Assembly (NCBI RefSeq): GCF_026013365.1
Contig: NZ_JAPDOE010000003.1
Location: forward strand, 124,001 to 188,000
Origin: Paenibacillus sp. LS1
GTDB taxonomy: Bacteria > Bacillota > Bacilli > Paenibacillales > Paenibacillaceae
Reading direction: 5' to 3'
Length of the DNA: 64,000 nucleotides
The position numbers were made by a program, and so were the translations under genes. The notes beneath the pieces are model-generated. The model saw only the letters and a list, made by a program, of their open reading frames with translations. It was not told where the DNA came from and ran no database searches. This document shows positions 61,915 to 64,000 of the stretch, piece by piece (within the stretch, counting starts at the first letter, position 1; each line of letters starts with the position of its first letter).

Positions 61915-63366
61915 ATGTATTCCGATCTGCAACTGACGGAGGACCGCCCTGTATATATACAAGTCAAAGATTATATGAAGCGATTGATGCTCAAAGGTGG
62001 CCTGCAGGCCAAACAAAAGCTGCCCTCGACCCGTGAACTCAGCACACTTATGAAAGTTAGCCGAAGTACGGTCCTGCTCGCTTATGCCGAGCTTGAAGAT
62101 GAAGGTCTGATCTATGCAGTCAAAGGAAAGGGCAATTACGTCAGTGCCTCCATCGAAACTCCTGAGGCAACAGCAAGCTGGGAACTGGACTGGACAACGG
62201 AGGTAAGCGAGTATGCGATTCAGGCAGAGCAGTACGATCTGATGAAGCATGGCTCCGGAGCAGAGCGTGGCGAGATATCTTTTACCAGCATAGCACCTGA
62301 TGAGAAGTTGTTCGATCTGCACAACGTGAAACGGGCTTTTCTAGATCGCATGTCACTTGAAGGCGAAGTACTGCTGAATTACGGATATGCGCAAGGATAC
62401 AGACCGCTGATGAAGTATTTACTACGATATATGGAGAACAAAGGCGTCGATCTCCGTGGGAAGGATATTCTAATCACCAACGGATTCACGGAAGGTTTCG
62501 ATCTGGTGCTTGGGGCTTTACGCAAAAAAAGCGGCAAAGCGCTCTGTGAGAATCCAACGCACCACACGGCGATTAAGAATCTAAAATTGCACCAGTTTCA
62601 CCTGACCGGTGTAAATATGGAGCCGGATGGCCTGGACTTAAAGCAACTGGAACATGAGCTTGAGGCAAGTCCATATGATCTGGCTTATCTCGTGCCCTCC
62701 TATCACAATCCAACCGGAATTGTGACGTCCCCTGCGAAACGGGCGGAGATTATCCGGTTGATGAACCAGTACCAGGTACCGATCATTGAGGACGGGTTCA
62801 ACGAAGAATTGCGCTATTCCGGTTCGCATGTCTCTCCCCTAATCGCCAGCATGGGCAAAGGGAACGGACTGGTGTATCTGGGCAGCTTCTCCAAAGTGCT
62901 ATTTCCGGGCCTGCGAGTTGGTTGGGTTATTGCGGATGCGGCCCTGATTGACTATCTGGAGAGTATGAAACGGGCGCGCAGCATTCATACCTCGACGCTG
63001 GATCAATCGTTATTGTATCAATATCTGAGCAACGGTAATTTCGAGAAATACTTGAAACGAGCCCGCACGGAATATAAGCGAAAATATGAACTGGTTGTGC
63101 GATGCCTGAAGCAGCATCTGCCGATGTGCCGGATCTCCGGTGAGGGCGGTCTGCACCTGTTCGTGCAGTTCCCGTCCGAATACAGGACTCGTGAACTGCT
63201 CGCGGCTTGTAAGGTGAAAGGTGTAACGTTCACACCTGGAGATACCTTTTATCTGGAACCCGGTCAGGGCGTAAACACGATGCGTCTCGGTTTCTCCAGA
63301 GTCAGCGATGAGCATATACGTAAGGGTATTCGGATCATTGGCGAGACAGCAGCTCAAATGAGATAA
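61915..63366 (+). CDS. ddlR: MocR/GabR-type PLP-dependent regulator, DdlR-like
   Basis: A 483-residue fusion of a GntR winged helix (residues about 10-80, with LPSTRELSTLMKVSRSTVLLAYAELEDEGLI) and a fold-type I aminotransferase domain (about 115-480). The PLP-binding Lys is in YLGSFSKVLFPGLRVGW; VPSYHNPTG and IEDGFNEELR are conserved. The ATG after GGGAGTG was chosen, dropping 40 upstream residues. It ends 13 bp before ddl. In Brevibacillus brevis, DdlR, a MocR-type protein, activates ddl; the same pairing here supports that role. Confidence 0.9.
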   Translation: MYSDLQLTEDRPVYIQVKDYMKRLMLKGGLQAKQKLPSTRELSTLMKVSRSTVLLAYAELEDEGLIYAVKGKGNYVSASIETPEATASWELDWTTEVSEYAIQAEQYDLMKHGSGAERGEISFTSIAPDEKLFDLHNVKRAFLDRMSLEGEVLLNYGYAQGYRPLMKYLLRYMENKGVDLRGKDILITNGFTEGFDLVLGALRKKSGKALCENPTHHTAIKNLKLHQFHLTGVNMEPDGLDLKQLEHELEASPYDLAYLVPSYHNPTGIVTSPAKRAEIIRLMNQYQVPIIEDGFNEELRYSGSHVSPLIASMGKGNGLVYLGSFSKVLFPGLRVGWVIADAALIDYLESMKRARSIHTSTLDQSLLYQYLSNGNFEKYLKRARTEYKRKYELVVRCLKQHLPMCRISGEGGLHLFVQFPSEYRTRELLAACKVKGVTFTPGDTFYLEPGQGVNTMRLGFSRVSDEHIRKGIRIIGETAAQMR

Positions 63367-63378
63367 GGAGGATTTCAC

Positions 63379-64000
63379 ATGAAGGTTGGCGTGATTATGG
63401 GCGGTACATCTTCAGAGCGGGATATTTCCCTGCTCACCGGACAGGAGATGATTGCGAATCTGAATAGAGACAAATACGAGGTTGTGCCCATTGAGCTGAA
63501 TACCAAGCGGGATCTGATCGACAAATCGGCCGGGATCGATGTGGCACTGCTTGCCCTGCATGGCAAATACGGCGAAGATGGTACCGTTCAGGGTACACTG
63601 GAATCCCTGGGCATTCCCTACACAGGTTGTGGCGTGCTTGCAAGCAGTGTATGCATGGATAAAGACATGTCCAAACAGCTCATGCAACATGAGGGTGTGC
63701 TTACCGGAGAATGGCTGCGGGTGAACCATATGGAGGAACTGTCCTCAATTGCTGTTCAACAATTAACGTACCCTGTGGTGGTCAAACCCAATTCAGGCGG
63801 TTCCAGCATTGGTACCCAGGTCGTGAAGGAGGCTACCGCCCTGCCCGCTGCTGTGGAGGCTGCCCTCGCCTGGGATGATACGGTCATGATTGAACAGTAT
63901 ATCGAAGGTGAGGAGATTACCTGTGCCATTCTGGATGGTAAAATGCTGCCGGTGATCTCCATTCGTTCGAACGCTGAGTTTTTTGACTATGCTTCCAAAT
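63379..64000 (+). CDS. ddl: D-alanine--D-alanine ligase, 3' end beyond the window
   Basis: The first 207 codons of a D-Ala-D-Ala ligase are present; the frame is still open at the right edge. AAGGAGG lies seven bases before the ATG. VIMGGTSSERDIS (N-terminal Gly-rich loop and catalytic Glu), LALHGKYGEDGTVQG, GIPYTGCGVLASSVCMDKDMSK and VVKPNSGGSSIGT (ATP-grasp) are typical. It makes the dipeptide used in peptidoglycan precursors. Probably co-transcribed with ddlR. Confidence 0.93.
   Translation, partial: MKVGVIMGGTSSERDISLLTGQEMIANLNRDKYEVVPIELNTKRDLIDKSAGIDVALLALHGKYGEDGTVQGTLESLGIPYTGCGVLASSVCMDKDMSKQLMQHEGVLTGEWLRVNHMEELSSIAVQQLTYPVVVKPNSGGSSIGTQVVKEATALPAAVEAALAWDDTVMIEQYIEGEEITCAILDGKMLPVISIRSNAEFFDYASK

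Noticed and set aside
1..64000. CRISPR arrays, tRNA or rRNA genes, prophage
   Set aside because: No regularly spaced repeats, no cloverleaf- or rRNA-like segments and no phage or integrase genes were seen.

Overview
The window looks like a Paenibacillus chromosome. The two adjacent chitinases match, in domain order and length, the ChiD/ChiA1 pair described from Bacillus circulans WL-12. The siderophore locus is of the Bacillales dhb (bacillibactin) type. Cytosolic pectin-sugar enzymes sit beside an ATPase-less CUT1 importer, and terminators and ribosome binding sites are of Firmicutes type. No rRNA, tRNA, CRISPR array, phage or transposase gene was seen. The species assignment is inference.

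Layout. 1-16 kb: end of a secreted beta-helix-like protein; MFS exporter and MarR regulator; a small operon with an FHA/winged-helix regulator and a membrane-anchored methyltransferase; a DUF2339 membrane protein followed by a 36-residue membrane peptide; an LCP-family wall-polymer transferase; two aldo/keto reductases; MarR and HxlR regulators, an AIM24-like protein and an MFS exporter. 15-19 kb: chiA1 and chiD. 19.5-26.5 kb: a pectin/rhamnogalacturonan utilisation operon (two permeases, binding lipoprotein, LacI regulator, GH105-type hydrolase, pectinesterase) with two 18-bp operator-like palindromes and a consensus-matching cre site in its leader. 26.5-30.5 kb: AraC regulator, Fsr-type exporter, ABC ATPase, methyltransferase. 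30.6-34.8 kb: an exopolysaccharide operon resembling B. subtilis ydaJ/ydaK/ydaM, with a degenerate GGDEF membrane receptor that keeps the c-di-GMP I-site.

35-41.9 kb: GNAT protein, RlmN methyltransferase, sodium symporter, GreA, arylamine N-acetyltransferase, Sfp-type phosphopantetheinyl transferase, a palindromic repeat element and a small DUF2628-like membrane protein. 41.9-59.7 kb: the catecholate siderophore locus, read leftwards: btr-like regulator, feuA-like binding protein, then besA-dhbA-dhbC-dhbE-dhbB-dhbF-mbtH-MFS exporter. Three Fur boxes precede the three likely transcription units. The DhbF adenylation codes read as glycine-like and threonine. No permease or ATPase for the ferric siderophore lies here. 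59.9-64 kb: Bax-inhibitor-1 family protein, GIY-YIG protein, a gene-free transcript-like region with its own promoter and terminator, then ddlR and the start of ddl, which runs off the right edge.

Several start codons were moved from the longest reading frame to internal ATG/GTG/TTG codons with good Shine-Dalgarno spacing. Three small genes (51, 36 and 47 codons) were added on that basis. All functional statements are by reading the sequence; no search was run.
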